A stretch of DNA of 64,000 nt from Rhodococcus triatomae BKS 15-14 (GTDB lineage Bacteria > Actinomycetota > Actinomycetes > Mycobacteriales > Mycobacteriaceae): the NCBI GenBank assembly GCA_000341795.1, contig AODO01000006.1, positions 124,001 to 188,000 of the forward strand, written 5' to 3'. Position numbers and translations under genes: made by a program. Below are positions 18,236-27,757 of the stretch, in pieces; the first letter of the stretch is position 1; each line of letters opens with the position of its first letter. The notes below the pieces were generated by a model. That model was given only the letters and a program-made list of their open reading frames with translations, was not told the origin of the DNA and made no database searches.

Positions 18236-19222
18236 TCACGGACGGTCGTGTGGTCGACCCGACCGGCGACCGGTACGCCCGAAGGCGCCGTCCGGGATCC
18301 GCAGGGTCAATCCGGTCGTGCCCTCGGCCGACTCGACGACGCACTCCCGCAGCACCGAATGGAACGCCACCGCCGCATGACTGGGGTCGATGCCTCCTCG
18401 GCGCGCCAGGCCGATGGTGCGAGTCAGTCCGGGGGACGTGAGACGGGTCGCACGCAAACCCGGATAGTGCAGCGTCGCGGTCACGGGCGCGACGGTCACA
18501 CCGATCCCGCGGGCGACGAACCTCAGCACCGCATCGAGTTCGGCGCCCTCGACGACGATGTGGGGTTGCAGCCCCGCGTCCTGGAACGCGCGGTCGAGGG
18601 CGACGCGCAGGTCGTACCCGTCGTGGCACAGCACCAGCGCATGCCCCGCGACCTCGGACAGGGTGACCGCGCGGCGGCGGGTCAGCGCCGGACGATCCGC
18701 GGAGGACACGACCACCAGTTCCTCGCTCAGCAGCGGGATCAGGTCCAGGGCCGGGTTACGCACGGCACGCTCGGCGATGACCAGAGCGAGATCGAGCTCA
18801 CCCTGCGCCAAACTCTCTGTGAGAGTGCCTGATCCGGCCTCGGTGATGTGGAGGTCCACACCGGGGTGAGCGTCGTGGTATCGCTCGATCACATCCGGGA
18901 TCAGACTCGTGCACAGGCTCGGCGTGGCACCGATCCGGAGTCGCCCACGCGCGAGGCCGGTCAGTTCCTCGATCCGCCGGTAGGCGGCGTCGCGGTCCTC
19001 GAGCATCCGCACGGCAACCGGCAGGAGCGTCTCGCCCGCGGCCGAGAGGGTGACGGCTCCGGGGGTGCGATCGAAGAGCCGGGCACCCACGTCCCGCTCC
19101 AGCGCAGCGACCTGGCGGCTGAGGGACGGCTGTGCGATCCCGAGGCCGTCGGCCGCGCGCGTGAAATGCCCTGATCGCGCGACCGCCACGAAGCACCTCA
19201 ACTGGTCCAGCGTCATCGTCAT
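18236..19222 (-). CDS. LysR-family transcriptional regulator
   Basis: The product is 328 aa: a winged helix-turn-helix at 1-60 (GHFTRAADGLGIAQPSLSRQ) and a type 2 periplasmic-binding effector domain at about 90-295. A TAGGCT -10-like element (19223-19228) ends 6 bases before the second ATG (19216), so translation may be leaderless from there rather than from the first ATG at 19222. The gene is divergent from an NDH-2-like oxidoreductase, the usual layout for a LysR regulator and its target. The inducer is unknown. Confidence 0.92.
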   Translation of the reverse strand: MTMTLDQLRCFVAVARSGHFTRAADGLGIAQPSLSRQVAALERDVGARLFDRTPGAVTLSAAGETLLPVAVRMLEDRDAAYRRIEELTGLARGRLRIGATPSLCTSLIPDVIERYHDAHPGVDLHITEAGSGTLTESLAQGELDLALVIAERAVRNPALDLIPLLSEELVVVSSADRPALTRRRAVTLSEVAGHALVLCHDGYDLRVALDRAFQDAGLQPHIVVEGAELDAVLRFVARGIGVTVAPVTATLHYPGLRATRLTSPGLTRTIGLARRGGIDPSHAAVAFHSVLRECVVESAEGTTGLTLRIPDGAFGRTGRRSGRPHDRP

Positions 19223-19232
19223 AGCCTAAACG

Positions 19233-19245
19233 CATCGACACGATG
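19233..19245. promoter_or_regulatory. Palindrome in the LysR/oxidoreductase promoter
   Basis: CATCG-ACA-CGATG is a perfect 5-3-5 inverted repeat in the 107-bp divergent region, 11 bp from the LysR start. It is a plausible operator half for autoregulation; a symmetric AATGCATT also occurs at 19251-19258. The canonical LysR T-N11-A box is not obvious. Confidence 0.35.
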
Positions 19246-19329
19246 ATCCGAATGCATTGGAGTTATGTGCTCGCGGCTTCTACCGTCGGCAAGCGGAGGA
19301 ACCACAACCACATCTCGGAGGGGCGGGTC

Positions 19330-20448
19330 ATGAGTGCACACGTAGTGGTGGCAGGAGCGGGTTACGCGGGAGTCGTCGCAGCGAACCGGCTGCTGTCGAA
19401 AGCCCCGGAAACCCGGGTGACAGTGGTCAATCCTCGGGCGGACTTCGTCGAGCGGATCCGACTGCACCAGCTCGCCGCCGGAAACCACACCGCCGTCGTC
19501 CCGCTGACGACGGTGCTGCATCCGCAGGCACAGTTGGTGATCGGCGCCGTCGAATCGGTCGAGGCCTCCACCGGAGGGATCCGACTCGACGACGACCGAC
19601 GGCTGTCGTACGACCACCTGATCTACGCCGTCGGGAGCGGTTCTCGCCTCGATCGCATCGGCGGGGCATCCGAACACGCCTTCGACATCGCCGAGTACGA
19701 GTCCGCCGAGGCGCTACGGCAGCGCGCGGCCGCCGTGCCTCCCGGCGCTCCGGTCGTCGTGATCGGCGGCGGGTTGACGGGCATCGAGACCGCCGCCGAA
19801 CTGGCCGAACAACGTCCGCACGTGTCGGTCACGCTCATCTCGGATCGACCCGTCGCGGGCGATCTCCACGAGAAGGCCCGGGCGAAGATCCTCCGCGCCC
19901 TCGAATCGCTCTCGGTCGAGGTCCTGGAAGGCACTGCGGCGACGTACATCGCGGAGGGGAAGGTCGAACTCGCCGACGGACGATCCGTGGCCTCGGAATG
20001 TACCGTCGTCGCGGCGGCATCCGCCGTGCCCGCACTCGCGCGGACCAGTGGCCTGCCGGCGGACGCGGCGGGCCGGTTGACGGTGGATCGAACCCTCACC
20101 TGCCCGGCAGCGCCGAACATCGTCGGCGCCGGAGACGCGGTCTCGATCGACGGCATGCCGCTGCGCATGAGTTGCCAGGCGGCGATTCCCCTCGGAGCCC
20201 ACGCCGCGGACACGATCCTTCGGGGACTGCGGGGCCAGACCCCGAAGGACGTCCACCCCAGGTTCCTCACCCGGTCCATCAGCCTGGGGAGGCGATGCGG
20301 CGTCGTCCAGCGCACCGACCACTCGGATCGTCCGCAGCGGACCGTTCTCGGCGGGCGCGTCGCCGCGTTCGTGAAGGAACAGATCTGCTCGTCGACCGTG
20401 CGGTGGGGTGTCAATCCACGCCAACCGGTCATGTACACGTGGTCGTGA
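19330..20448 (+). CDS. NAD(P)/FAD-dependent oxidoreductase, NDH-2/AIF-like
   Basis: The product is 372 aa with an FAD-binding GAGYAGVVAA at about 8-17, an NAD(P)-binding GGGLTGIETAAEL near 143-155 and a late FAD motif with GAGDAVSIDG. This pattern fits type II NADH dehydrogenase and AIF-like proteins. The length is close to the soluble members, and there is no C-terminal membrane helix of the kind found in true Ndh. The ATG at 19330 follows a GGAGGGGCGGG ribosome site. It is divergent from the LysR gene, its likely regulator. The electron acceptor is unknown. Confidence 0.85.
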   Translation: MSAHVVVAGAGYAGVVAANRLLSKAPETRVTVVNPRADFVERIRLHQLAAGNHTAVVPLTTVLHPQAQLVIGAVESVEASTGGIRLDDDRRLSYDHLIYAVGSGSRLDRIGGASEHAFDIAEYESAEALRQRAAAVPPGAPVVVIGGGLTGIETAAELAEQRPHVSVTLISDRPVAGDLHEKARAKILRALESLSVEVLEGTAATYIAEGKVELADGRSVASECTVVAAASAVPALARTSGLPADAAGRLTVDRTLTCPAAPNIVGAGDAVSIDGMPLRMSCQAAIPLGAHAADTILRGLRGQTPKDVHPRFLTRSISLGRRCGVVQRTDHSDRPQRTVLGGRVAAFVKEQICSSTVRWGVNPRQPVMYTWS

Positions 20449-20478
20449 CCGCCCCCGGACGTGGACCCGTCCCGTCGG

Positions 20479-21153
20479 TCAGCTGCCTCCGGCTGCGACC
20501 GACGGGACGACGACCACTGCGATCACGGCGGCGTTGACCGCATCGACCGCATGCCGCACCGCCTCCCCGGACCAGTCACCCTTCGCAATCTCCTTGGCGC
20601 GCTTGCGGACAACCTTCTTCGACACGTCCGGGAACAGCTTCGGCGCCGCATCGACCGCGGACAGCAACGAGATCAGCGCGGCGGTCCGCTGGTCGGGTGT
20701 CGCACCGTCCACCAGGACCGACCGCAACCTGTCGCGCACCACCCGCTCGTGCGAGGCGTCCACCGCCGGCCACGTCTTCGTCGGGAAGATACCGAGGACC
20801 TTGCCCTTCGCCTCGTGCACCCAGCCGCGCTCGACGATGCGGCCCAGCACCGCCTCCCGGAGGTTCTTGCCGAGCTTCTCGATCGCGGCGACCGGCTTCA
20901 GTGGCTTGGACCCACGCAGCTGCGCCACCGCGTGCGCGAGGATCGGGTCCAGCGGAGCGGTGCGGTCGCGAAGGATCAGCCGCCCCTTCTTCACGGCGCC
21001 GCTGCCGTCCGCCGGTTCGACGACGGCGTCGAGGGAGAGGTCGAGCAGCACCGCACCGGCCAGCGCCCGGGGCAGCACCGAACCGTCCACCAACGGCTTC
21101 CCCGTCTCGTCGTCGAGCAGCAGCAACAACAGGTCCTCTGCGAGCAGCGTCAT
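20479..21153 (-). CDS. GOLPH3/Vps74 (GPP34) family phosphoprotein homologue
   Basis: The product is 224 aa, all helical, with the family start MTLLAEDLLLLLLDDETGK and the central LDPILAHAV, VERGWVHEAKGKVLGIFPTK and DQRTAALISLL blocks characteristic of bacterial GPP34 proteins. Eukaryotic members bind PI4P and retain glycosyltransferases in the Golgi. Bacterial members occur mainly in actinobacteria, where their role is unclear. It converges on the oxidoreductase gene (30 bp between stops). Upstream is a 313-bp gap with the hairpin repeats at 21189-21317. Confidence 0.88.
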   Translation of the reverse strand: MTLLAEDLLLLLLDDETGKPLVDGSVLPRALAGAVLLDLSLDAVVEPADGSGAVKKGRLILRDRTAPLDPILAHAVAQLRGSKPLKPVAAIEKLGKNLREAVLGRIVERGWVHEAKGKVLGIFPTKTWPAVDASHERVVRDRLRSVLVDGATPDQRTAALISLLSAVDAAPKLFPDVSKKVVRKRAKEIAKGDWSGEAVRHAVDAVNAAVIAVVVVPSVAAGGS

Positions 21154-21188
21154 GTCCCCACCCTAGATCCGCCGCGCCCACCCCCACC

Positions 21189-21317
21189 CCTCCCGGCTGA
21201 AGGTGACCTTCACTCGCATCAGCCGCACGAAGGCCACCTTCAGCCACACCACCCAAGGCGCCTCCCGGCAGAAGGTGACCTTCACTCGCATCAACCGCAC
21301 GAAGGCCACCTTCAGCC
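21189..21317. repeat. Two 57-bp direct repeats with nested inverted repeats
   Basis: Copies occupy 21189-21245 and 21261-21317, a 72-base period, and differ at only about three positions. Each copy contains a GAAGGTGACCTTC palindrome, then GCATCAG/ACCGCAC, then GAAGGCCACCTTC. CTGAAGGTG near the left end can also pair with CACCTTCAG near the right end, making a long hairpin. They lie in the 313-bp gap 21154-21466 between divergent genes (GPP34 and prpE); I see no gene in that gap. Function unknown: possible dispersed element, terminator or protein-binding array. Confidence 0.85.
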
Positions 21318-21466
21318 GGGGGGTGGGGCGCCGTTCGGCGACGGCACGGTGCCGTCCGGCGCACGGCCGGGTGAGGCCGGGCTCGCGACGGGCGGATCGA
21401 ATAGGGTGTAGTGCGCGTCACACGTGACGCGACAGTGCATGGTGCGCAACGAGAGGACACGAGTCG

Positions 21467-23377
21467 ATGACGTCAGCCGGGCACGGGAACGGCGCCTACG
21501 CGGACGCTTTCGCAGAGAGCGTCACCGATCCGGAGTCGTTCTGGCTTCACGCCGCCGAGGTGATCGACTGGGACCACGCACCGACCCGCGCCCTCGACGA
21601 CTCCGCCGCGCCTGCGTACCGCTGGTACCCCGACGCGACCCTCAACACCTGCTACAACGCCCTCGACCGGCACGTCGTGTCGGGACGCGGCGACCAGGCC
21701 GCGTTGATCTACGACTCCGCCATGCTCGGCACCACCCGCACCTACACCTACGCGGAGCTGCTGGCCGAGGTCGCCCGGTTCGCGGGAGTACTCACCGCAC
21801 AGGGCATTTCGGCGGGCGACCGGGTCGTGATCTACATGCCGATGATCCCGGAAGCAGCGATCGCCATGCTGGCCTGCGCCCGGATCGGCGCCGTCCACTC
21901 GGTGGTGTTCGGCGGGTTCGCCGCCGCCGAGCTGGCCGCCCGCATCGACGACGCCCAGCCGAAGGCGCTCGTGACGGCGTCGGGCGGCCTCGAACCGGGC
22001 CGGACCATCGAGTACCTCCCGATCGTGGACCGTGCGCTCGGCCTCACCGACAACGCACCCGGCACGATCATCGTCAAGAACCGGGAACAGATCCCCGGGA
22101 GCGCGGCCGACCACGCGGGCTGGCTGGACTGGGACGAGGCCGCCGCAGCCGCCGACCCCGCCGGGTGCGTGTCCGTCGCCGCGACCGACCCCCTCTACAT
22201 CCTCTACACGTCCGGAACCACGGGGAAGCCGAAGGGCGTCGTCCGCGACAACGGCGGCCACGCGGTCGCCCTGACCTGGTCGATGCGCAACATCTACGAC
22301 ATCGGTGCCGGGCAGGTCATGTGGACCGCATCCGACGTCGGATGGGTCGTCGGGCACTCGTACATCGTCTACGCCCCGCTTCTCGTGGGCGCCACCACCG
22401 TCCTGTACGAGGGCAAGCCCGTCGGTACCCCCGATGCCGGCGCCTTCTGGCGGGTCATCGAGCAGCACGCGGTGCGTGCCCTGTTCACCGCGCCGACCGC
22501 GATCCGCGCCATCCGCAAGGAGGACCCGGACGCCGCGGAACTCGCCAAGTACGACATCTCGACCCTGACCACGCTGTTCGCGGCCGGTGAGCGGCTGGAC
22601 CCGGACACCTACGAGTGGGCGACCGCCGAGCTCGGCGTCCCGGTCGTCGACCACTGGTGGCAGACCGAGACCGGATGGGCGATCTGCGCCAACCTGCGTG
22701 GCCTCGAACCGATGCCGATCAAGGCGGGCTCGCCGACCGTGGCGGTGCCGGGCTACCGGGTGCAGATCGTCGACGCCGCGGGCACCGAGGTCGCGCCGGG
22801 CACCGAGGGCAACATCGTCATCACGCTGCCGCTGCCGCCCGGCACCCTCGCCGGCCTGTGGCGGGACGAGGACCGGTACGTGAAGTCGTACCTGTCGACG
22901 TTCCCCGGCCACTACCTCACCGGCGACTCCGGTTACGTCGACGCCGACGGCTACGTCTTCGTCCTCGGGCGTAGCGACGACGTCATCAACGTCGCCGGGC
23001 ACCGGCTCTCCACGGGCGCGATGGAGGCCGTCGTCGCGCAGCACGCGGCAGTCGCGGAATGTGCCGTCGTGGGGATCAAGGACGATCTCAAGGGGCAGCG
23101 GCCCAGCGGGTACGTGGTGCTCAAGGCCGGCGCGACGATCGACCACGAGGTGCTGCGCACCGAACTGGTGGCGATGGTGCGTGACCAGATCGGCGCCGTC
23201 GCCACGTTCCGCGACGTCACCGTCGTGCAGGCGCTGCCGAAGACCCGCTCGGGGAAGATCCTCCGCAAGACGATGCGGCAGATCGCCGACCACGAGGACT
23301 ACGCAGTGCCCTCGACCATCGAGGACCCCGCCGTCCTCGACGCACTCACGAAGCTCCTCGGTCCCGAAGTGCACTGA
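21467..23377 (+). CDS. prpE: Propionyl-CoA synthetase (propionate-CoA ligase)
   Basis: The product is 636 aa, the normal PrpE length. It keeps the acetyl-/propionyl-CoA synthetase signature [11 protein letters not shown], the downstream [18 protein letters not shown]-like block (here [14 protein letters not shown]), WQTETGW, the [17 protein letters not shown] hinge and the C-terminal catalytic lysine in [10 protein letters not shown]. The acyl-pocket region resembles PrpE more than Acs. It adenylates propionate, then forms propionyl-CoA, feeding the methylcitrate or methylmalonyl routes. The ATG at 21467 is preceded by GAGAGG. PrrAB follows 22 bp downstream on the same strand. Confidence 0.9.
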   Translation: MTSAGHGNGAYADAFAESVTDPESFWLHAAEVIDWDHAPTRALDDSAAPAYRWYPDATLNTCYNALDRHVVSGRGDQAALIYDSAMLGTTRTYTYAELLAEVARFAGVLTAQGISAGDRVVIYMPMIPEAAIAMLACARIGAVHSVVFGGFAAAELAARIDDAQPKALVTASGGLEPGRTIEYLPIVDRALGLTDNAPGTIIVKNREQIPGSAADHAGWLDWDEAAAAADPAGCVSVAATDPLYILYTSGTTGKPKGVVRDNGGHAVALTWSMRNIYDIGAGQVMWTASDVGWVVGHSYIVYAPLLVGATTVLYEGKPVGTPDAGAFWRVIEQHAVRALFTAPTAIRAIRKEDPDAAELAKYDISTLTTLFAAGERLDPDTYEWATAELGVPVVDHWWQTETGWAICANLRGLEPMPIKAGSPTVAVPGYRVQIVDAAGTEVAPGTEGNIVITLPLPPGTLAGLWRDEDRYVKSYLSTFPGHYLTGDSGYVDADGYVFVLGRSDDVINVAGHRLSTGAMEAVVAQHAAVAECAVVGIKDDLKGQRPSGYVVLKAGATIDHEVLRTELVAMVRDQIGAVATFRDVTVVQALPKTRSGKILRKTMRQIADHEDYAVPSTIEDPAVLDALTKLLGPEVH

Positions 23378-23399
23378 CCACGCCAGGCACAATGACGAG

Positions 23400-24110
23400 G
23401 TGACCGACACAGCTTCCACCGCCACCGTCCTCGTCGTCGACGACGACGAGGACGTGCTCTCGTCCCTGCACCGGGGGCTGCGCCTGTCCGGGTTCACCAT
23501 TCTCACCGCCACCAACGGCGCCGAGGCGCTGTCGGTTGTCGCCGAGCGGGCCCCCGACGCAGTGGTACTCGACATGAACATGCCCGTCCTCGACGGCGCC
23601 AGCGTCGTGACCGCTCTGCGCGCCATGGGCAACGAGGTACCGATCTGTGTGCTCAGCGCGCGCTCCTCGGTCGACGACCGGGTGGCCGGACTCGAGGCGG
23701 GCGCCGACGACTACCTGGTCAAGCCGTTCGTGCTCGCCGAGCTGGTGGCCCGGATCAACGCGATGCTGCGGCGCCGCGCAACCCCTGCTCCCACGCCGTC
23801 CTCCCCCGGCACGACCGTCGTCGGAGCACTCGGCGTCGACCTGCCGGGCAGGCGGGCGACCATCGACGGCCACGAGGTCGAACTGACGAAGCGGGAGTTC
23901 GAACTGCTCGCGGTGCTCGTCCGCAACCAGGGCGTCGTACTGAGTCGCGAACGCCTCCTCGAACTGGTGTGGGGCTACGACTTCGTCGCCGACACGAATG
24001 TCGTCGACGTGTTCGTCGGGTACCTGCGCCGCAAGCTCGAAGCGCACGGCCACCCACGCATCCTGCAGACCGTCCGCGGCGTCGGGTTCGTGCTGCGGGA
24101 CCCCTCGTGA
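23400..24110 (+). CDS. prrA: Two-component response regulator PrrA
   Basis: The product is 236 aa: a receiver domain (VLVVDDDED, phospho-acceptor Asp58 in VVLDMNMP, Lys in DDYLVKPF) and an OmpR-type winged helix (about 135-232, ending [13 protein letters not shown]). The stretches [20 protein letters not shown] and [15 protein letters not shown] are close to M. tuberculosis PrrA as I recall it. In mycobacteria PrrA is essential and controls respiration, dormancy and nitrogen responses. The GTG at 23400 is used because the receiver domain begins just after it. It overlaps prrB by 4 bp. Confidence 0.93.
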   Translation: MTDTASTATVLVVDDDEDVLSSLHRGLRLSGFTILTATNGAEALSVVAERAPDAVVLDMNMPVLDGASVVTALRAMGNEVPICVLSARSSVDDRVAGLEAGADDYLVKPFVLAELVARINAMLRRRATPAPTPSSPGTTVVGALGVDLPGRRATIDGHEVELTKREFELLAVLVRNQGVVLSRERLLELVWGYDFVADTNVVDVFVGYLRRKLEAHGHPRILQTVRGVGFVLRDPS

Positions 24111-25477
24111 CGGAAGGCCGGCGACGGTTCGCCAGGCGGTCACGTTCCGCCCCCACGCCCCGTCGGCGACGCTCGTACTCCCTGCGGGCCCGGGTGGCGG
24201 CTGCGGCGGCGCTGGGCGCAACCATCGTCGTCGCGCTGCTCGGCATCTTCATCTCGGTCGCCATCTCCTGGAACAACATGTCGCAACTGGACCGGCGACT
24301 CGACACCGCCGCCCAGGTGCTGATCGCCAACGCCGCGGAGGCCGCGTCCTTCCTGCCGCGATTCGGCGACACCAACGCGTTCGCCATCACCATCCGCAAC
24401 TCGAACACCGGTGACGTCATGGTGAGCACCCCGACCACGATGCCCGAGGTCGGGCTGGGCGCCGAGTCGGTGACCGTCGACGGCACGGACTACCGGGTCA
24501 GCACCACCGCGATACCGAACGCGCCGCTGTGGATGTCGCTGGCCGTGCCGGCATCGGAGGCCGACGACATCACCACCGACCAGCGGCAGTGGGTGATGAT
24601 CGCCGGTCTGGTCGCCGTCGCGGGCGCGACCGGGCTCGGCTGGCTGTTCGGTGGCCGCGCGGTGCGCCCGATCGTTCAGCTCACCCATCAGATCGCCGAC
24701 GGCACCCCGCAGGCGGTGACGGTGTCGGGGGTGCGGGAGGCCGAGGAACTGGCCGAGGCGATCGACTCGATGCTCGACCGCATCACCGACGCGCAGCGCC
24801 AGACGGAGGCCGCGCTGGACACCGCGCGCGACTTCGCCGCCGCGTCCGCCCACGAGCTGCGGACCCCGCTGACGGCGATGCGCACCGACATCGAAGTGCT
24901 GTCCACCCTGGAACTCGATTCCGGCGAGCGAGCGGAGATCCTCACCGATCTCGCCCGCACCCAGGGCCGGGTGGAGTCGACGCTGGCGGCGCTGGAACGT
25001 CTCGCATCCGGTGAGCTGTCCAGCGACAAGGACCACGCACCCACCGACCTCGTCGAGATCTGTGATGCCGCCGCAGGCGACGCGCAGCGTCAGCACCCCG
25101 ACCTGATCGTCGGGGTCGACGCCGACCGCTCGGTCGTCGTCAACGGCATCGGGGTCGGGTTGCGGCTGGCCGTCGACAACGCGATCTCCAACGCCGTTCG
25201 GCACGGCCGGGCGAGCACCGTCCGGCTGGCCGTGCACCATCGGTCCGGTGACACCGTGCGGCTCACCGTCGACGACGACGGCCGCGGAATTCCGGATGCC
25301 GAGCGCGAGATCGTCTTCGAACGGTTCCAGCGCGGTGCCGGTGCCGCCGCCGGCGGGTCGGGGCTGGGTCTGGCACTCGTCGCCCAGCAGGCCCAGTTGC
25401 ACGGCGGCCGAGCCTGGTTCGAGGACAGCGACCTCGGCGGCGCCCGCCTCGTGTTCGAGTTCCCGTCCCGCCCCTGA
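24107..25477 (+). CDS. prrB: Sensor histidine kinase PrrB
   Basis: The product is 456 aa from a GTG overlapping the prrA stop. There is an Arg-rich cytoplasmic N-terminus, a transmembrane helix (about 36-56), an extracytoplasmic sensor (about 58-160), a second helix (about 165-185), HAMP, an H-box [13 protein letters not shown] (His near 250), an N-box [14 protein letters not shown] and G-boxes DDDGRGIP and [12 protein letters not shown]. The signal is not known with certainty. It phosphorylates PrrA. A strong hairpin follows the gene. Confidence 0.93.
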   Translation: MTEGRRRFARRSRSAPTPRRRRSYSLRARVAAAAALGATIVVALLGIFISVAISWNNMSQLDRRLDTAAQVLIANAAEAASFLPRFGDTNAFAITIRNSNTGDVMVSTPTTMPEVGLGAESVTVDGTDYRVSTTAIPNAPLWMSLAVPASEADDITTDQRQWVMIAGLVAVAGATGLGWLFGGRAVRPIVQLTHQIADGTPQAVTVSGVREAEELAEAIDSMLDRITDAQRQTEAALDTARDFAAASAHELRTPLTAMRTDIEVLSTLELDSGERAEILTDLARTQGRVESTLAALERLASGELSSDKDHAPTDLVEICDAAAGDAQRQHPDLIVGVDADRSVVVNGIGVGLRLAVDNAISNAVRHGRASTVRLAVHHRSGDTVRLTVDDDGRGIPDAEREIVFERFQRGAGAAAGGSGLGLALVAQQAQLHGGRAWFEDSDLGGARLVFEFPSRP

Positions 25478-25518
25478 AACCCGGACGGCGGCGCCGGAGA
25501 AACGACCCCGGAAGCAGT

Positions 25519-25552
25519 CAGGGCCCGCACCGCCGAAGCGGTGCGGGCCCTG
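25519..25552. terminator. Hairpin between convergent prrB and the FKBP gene
   Basis: CAGGGCCCGCACCGC and its exact reverse complement form a 15-bp stem with a CGAA loop. It lies 42 bp after prrB and 24 bp before the end of the FKBP gene, so it can act in both directions. Confidence 0.85.
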
Positions 25553-25575
25553 ATCGTGTTCGTGATCGAGCAGGC

Positions 25576-26301
25576 TCAGTTGGTGCCGAGCAGGTCGATG
25601 ATGAAGACGAGCGTCTTGCCTCCGAGCGGGTGACCCGAGCCGGCGGCACCGTAGGCGAGCTCCGGCGGGACCGTCAGCTTGCGGCGGCCACCGACCTTCA
25701 TACCGGGGATGCCCTCCTGCCAACCGGGGATCAGTCGGGGAAGCGGGAACTTCACCGAGTCGCCACGCTGGAAGGACGAGTCGAACACGGCGTTCGTGTC
25801 GTACTCGACGCCGTGGTAGTGCACGTCCACGACCCCGCCCGGCTGCGCCTCGGCGCCGTCGCCGATGGTGATGTCCTCGACGACCAGCTCGGTGGGCGCC
25901 GGACCGGTGGCCGGTTCGACCTCGGGAACGGGCGGCGGCACCACGACGTCGAGCAGGTCGATGACGAAGATCAGCGTCTTGCCGGACAGCTGGTGGCCGG
26001 ATCCGGCCGGGCCGTAGGCGAGCTCCGGCGGGATGACCAGCTTGCGGCGGCCACCGACCTTCATGCCGGGGATGCCCTCCTGCCAGCCGGCGATCAGGCC
26101 GGCGAGCGGGAAGGTGATGGACTCGCCACGAAGGAAGGACGAGTCGAACACCTCGCCGCTCTCGAGCTCGACGCCGTGGTAGTTCACCTCGACCTTCGAG
26201 CCGGGGGTCGCCTCGGCGCCGTCACCGACGGCGACGTCCTCGATGACCAGTTCGGTGGGCGCGGGGCCCTCCCAGGGCTCGATCTCGGGTGCGTTGCTCA
26301 T
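25576..26301 (-). CDS. FKBP-type peptidyl-prolyl isomerase with two tandem domains
   Basis: The product is 241 aa, composed of two FKBP domains of about 110 residues joined by a Pro-rich linker (VVVPPPVPEVEPATGPAP). Each carries VxYHGVE, FDSSF, GWQEGIPGMKVGGRRKL and PPELAYG, with the active-site aromatic residues retained. The two halves are very similar, which indicates an internal duplication. No signal peptide is visible, so it is cytoplasmic. It catalyses cis-trans isomerisation of Xaa-Pro bonds during folding. It sits 2 bp downstream of gltA and probably shares its transcript. Confidence 0.95.
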   Translation of the reverse strand: MSNAPEIEPWEGPAPTELVIEDVAVGDGAEATPGSKVEVNYHGVELESGEVFDSSFLRGESITFPLAGLIAGWQEGIPGMKVGGRRKLVIPPELAYGPAGSGHQLSGKTLIFVIDLLDVVVPPPVPEVEPATGPAPTELVVEDITIGDGAEAQPGGVVDVHYHGVEYDTNAVFDSSFQRGDSVKFPLPRLIPGWQEGIPGMKVGGRRKLTVPPELAYGAAGSGHPLGGKTLVFIIDLLGTN

Positions 26302-26303
26302 GG

Positions 26304-27602
26304 TTACCGGTTCCCCAGGTCGACGTAGTTGCGTTCGGTGTAGCCGGTGTAGATCTGGCGAGGACGGCCGATCTTGGTGGCCGGATCCTCGTGCATCTCA
26401 CGCCAGTGCGCGATCCAGCCGGGAAGCCGGCCCATCGCGAACAGGACGGTGAACATGCGCGTCGGGAAGCCCATCGCGCGGTAGATCAGACCCGTGTAGA
26501 AGTCCACGTTCGGGTACAGCTTGCGCTCGATGAAGTACTCGTCGGTGAGCGCGGTCTCCTCGAGCGCCTTCGCGATCTGGAGGAGCTCGTCGTCGCCACC
26601 CAGCTTCGCGAGGATGGTGTCGGCGGCCTTCTTGACCAGCGCGGCGCGCGGGTCGTAGTTGCGGTAGACGCGGTGCCCGAAGCCCATGAGCTTCACGCCG
26701 TCTTCCTTGTTCTTGACCTTGCGGACGAACTCCTTGACGTCGCCGCCGTTCGCCTTGATCTCGTCGAGCATCTCCAGCACGGCCTGGTTGGCGCCACCGT
26801 GCAGCGGGCCCCACAGTGCGTTGATGCCGGCGGAGACCGAGGTGAACAGGTTGGCGTCCGAGGAACCGACCATGCGGACCGTCGACGTCGAGCAGTTCTG
26901 CTCGTGATCGGCGTGCAGGATCAGCAGCATGTCGAGGGCCTTGGCGATCTCCGGGTCCACCGCGTACGGCTCGGCCGGGAAACCGAAGGTCATCCGCAGG
27001 AAGTTCTCGACCAGCGACAGCGAGTTGTCCGGGTAGAGGAACGGCTGGCCGACCGACTTCTTGTACGCGTAGGCCGCGATCGTCGGCAGCTTCGCCAGCA
27101 GGCGGGTCGTGGACAGCTCGACCTGCTCCGGATCGTCCGGGTCCAGGGAGTCCTGGTAGTACGCCGACAGCGCGTTGACCGCGGAGGACAGCACCGGCAT
27201 CGGGTGTGCGTTGCGCGGGAAGCCGTCGAAGAACCGCTTGAGGTCCTCGTGCAGAAGCGTGTGGCGCTGGATGCGGGTGGTGAACGCGGCGAGCTCGTCG
27301 GTGGTGGGGAGCTCACCGTAGATCAGCAGGTAGCTGACCTCGATGAAGGTGGAGTTCTCCGCCAGCTGCTCGATCGGGTACCCGCGGTAACGCAGGATGC
27401 CCTTGTCGCCGTCGATGTAGGTGATCGCCGACTTGGTGGAGGCGGTGTTGACGAATCCGGGATCGAGGGTGGTGTACCCCGTCGCGGAAAGGAGCTTGCC
27501 CAGCTCGATACCGTCGTTGCCTTCGGTGGCTTCGGCAATCGACATCGAGTGTGCGCCACCCGGGTAGCTGAGCGTGGGCGTGGTGTCATCGACAGCGGGC
27601 AC
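26304..27602 (-). CDS. gltA: Citrate synthase (hexameric type I, GltA2)
   Basis: The product is 432 aa, the length of Gram-negative-like, NADH-sensitive-type enzymes. The catalytic His and Asp regions are visible in LHGGANQAVLEML, MGFGHRVYRNYDPRA and the C-terminal RPRQIYTG. It condenses acetyl-CoA and oxaloacetate to citrate as entry to the TCA cycle, corresponding to M. tuberculosis GltA2 (Rv0896). The GTG at 27602 is preceded by GAGAGGG. A 15-bp palindrome lies 26 bases upstream of the start and may be an operator. A second citrate synthase (citA) is 3.4 kb away. Confidence 0.95.
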   Translation of the reverse strand: MPAVDDTTPTLSYPGGAHSMSIAEATEGNDGIELGKLLSATGYTTLDPGFVNTASTKSAITYIDGDKGILRYRGYPIEQLAENSTFIEVSYLLIYGELPTTDELAAFTTRIQRHTLLHEDLKRFFDGFPRNAHPMPVLSSAVNALSAYYQDSLDPDDPEQVELSTTRLLAKLPTIAAYAYKKSVGQPFLYPDNSLSLVENFLRMTFGFPAEPYAVDPEIAKALDMLLILHADHEQNCSTSTVRMVGSSDANLFTSVSAGINALWGPLHGGANQAVLEMLDEIKANGGDVKEFVRKVKNKEDGVKLMGFGHRVYRNYDPRAALVKKAADTILAKLGGDDELLQIAKALEETALTDEYFIERKLYPNVDFYTGLIYRAMGFPTRMFTVLFAMGRLPGWIAHWREMHEDPATKIGRPRQIYTGYTERNYVDLGNR

Positions 27603-27627
27603 GGAGGATCCCTCTCAAACTCGAGGC

Positions 27628-27642
27628 TTTGCGAGTTGCAAA
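27628..27642. promoter_or_regulatory. TTTGC-N5-GCAAA palindrome upstream of gltA
   Basis: TTTGCGAGTTGCAAA is a perfect 5-5-5 inverted repeat 26-40 bases before the gltA start. TTTGC/GCAAA half-sites resemble the motif of RamB, the acetate-metabolism regulator that represses gltA in corynebacteria, though the spacing differs from the published consensus. The rest of the 155-bp gap upstream holds no gene. Confidence 0.4.
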
Positions 27643-27757
27643 TGTCAGTCGATAAGAGAACCTAGTCGCAGTCTCCCGAGCCCGCCCAGGGTGGGTCGCT
27701 GTTTCGCCCGGTCGAGCCGTAACGAAATCCGCTGACCTGGCGATTGCCCTGCCACCT

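Noticed and set aside
21189-21317. Repeat pair as a CRISPR array
   Set aside because: Only two units, repeats are 57 bp with a 15-bp spacer and no cas genes are near.
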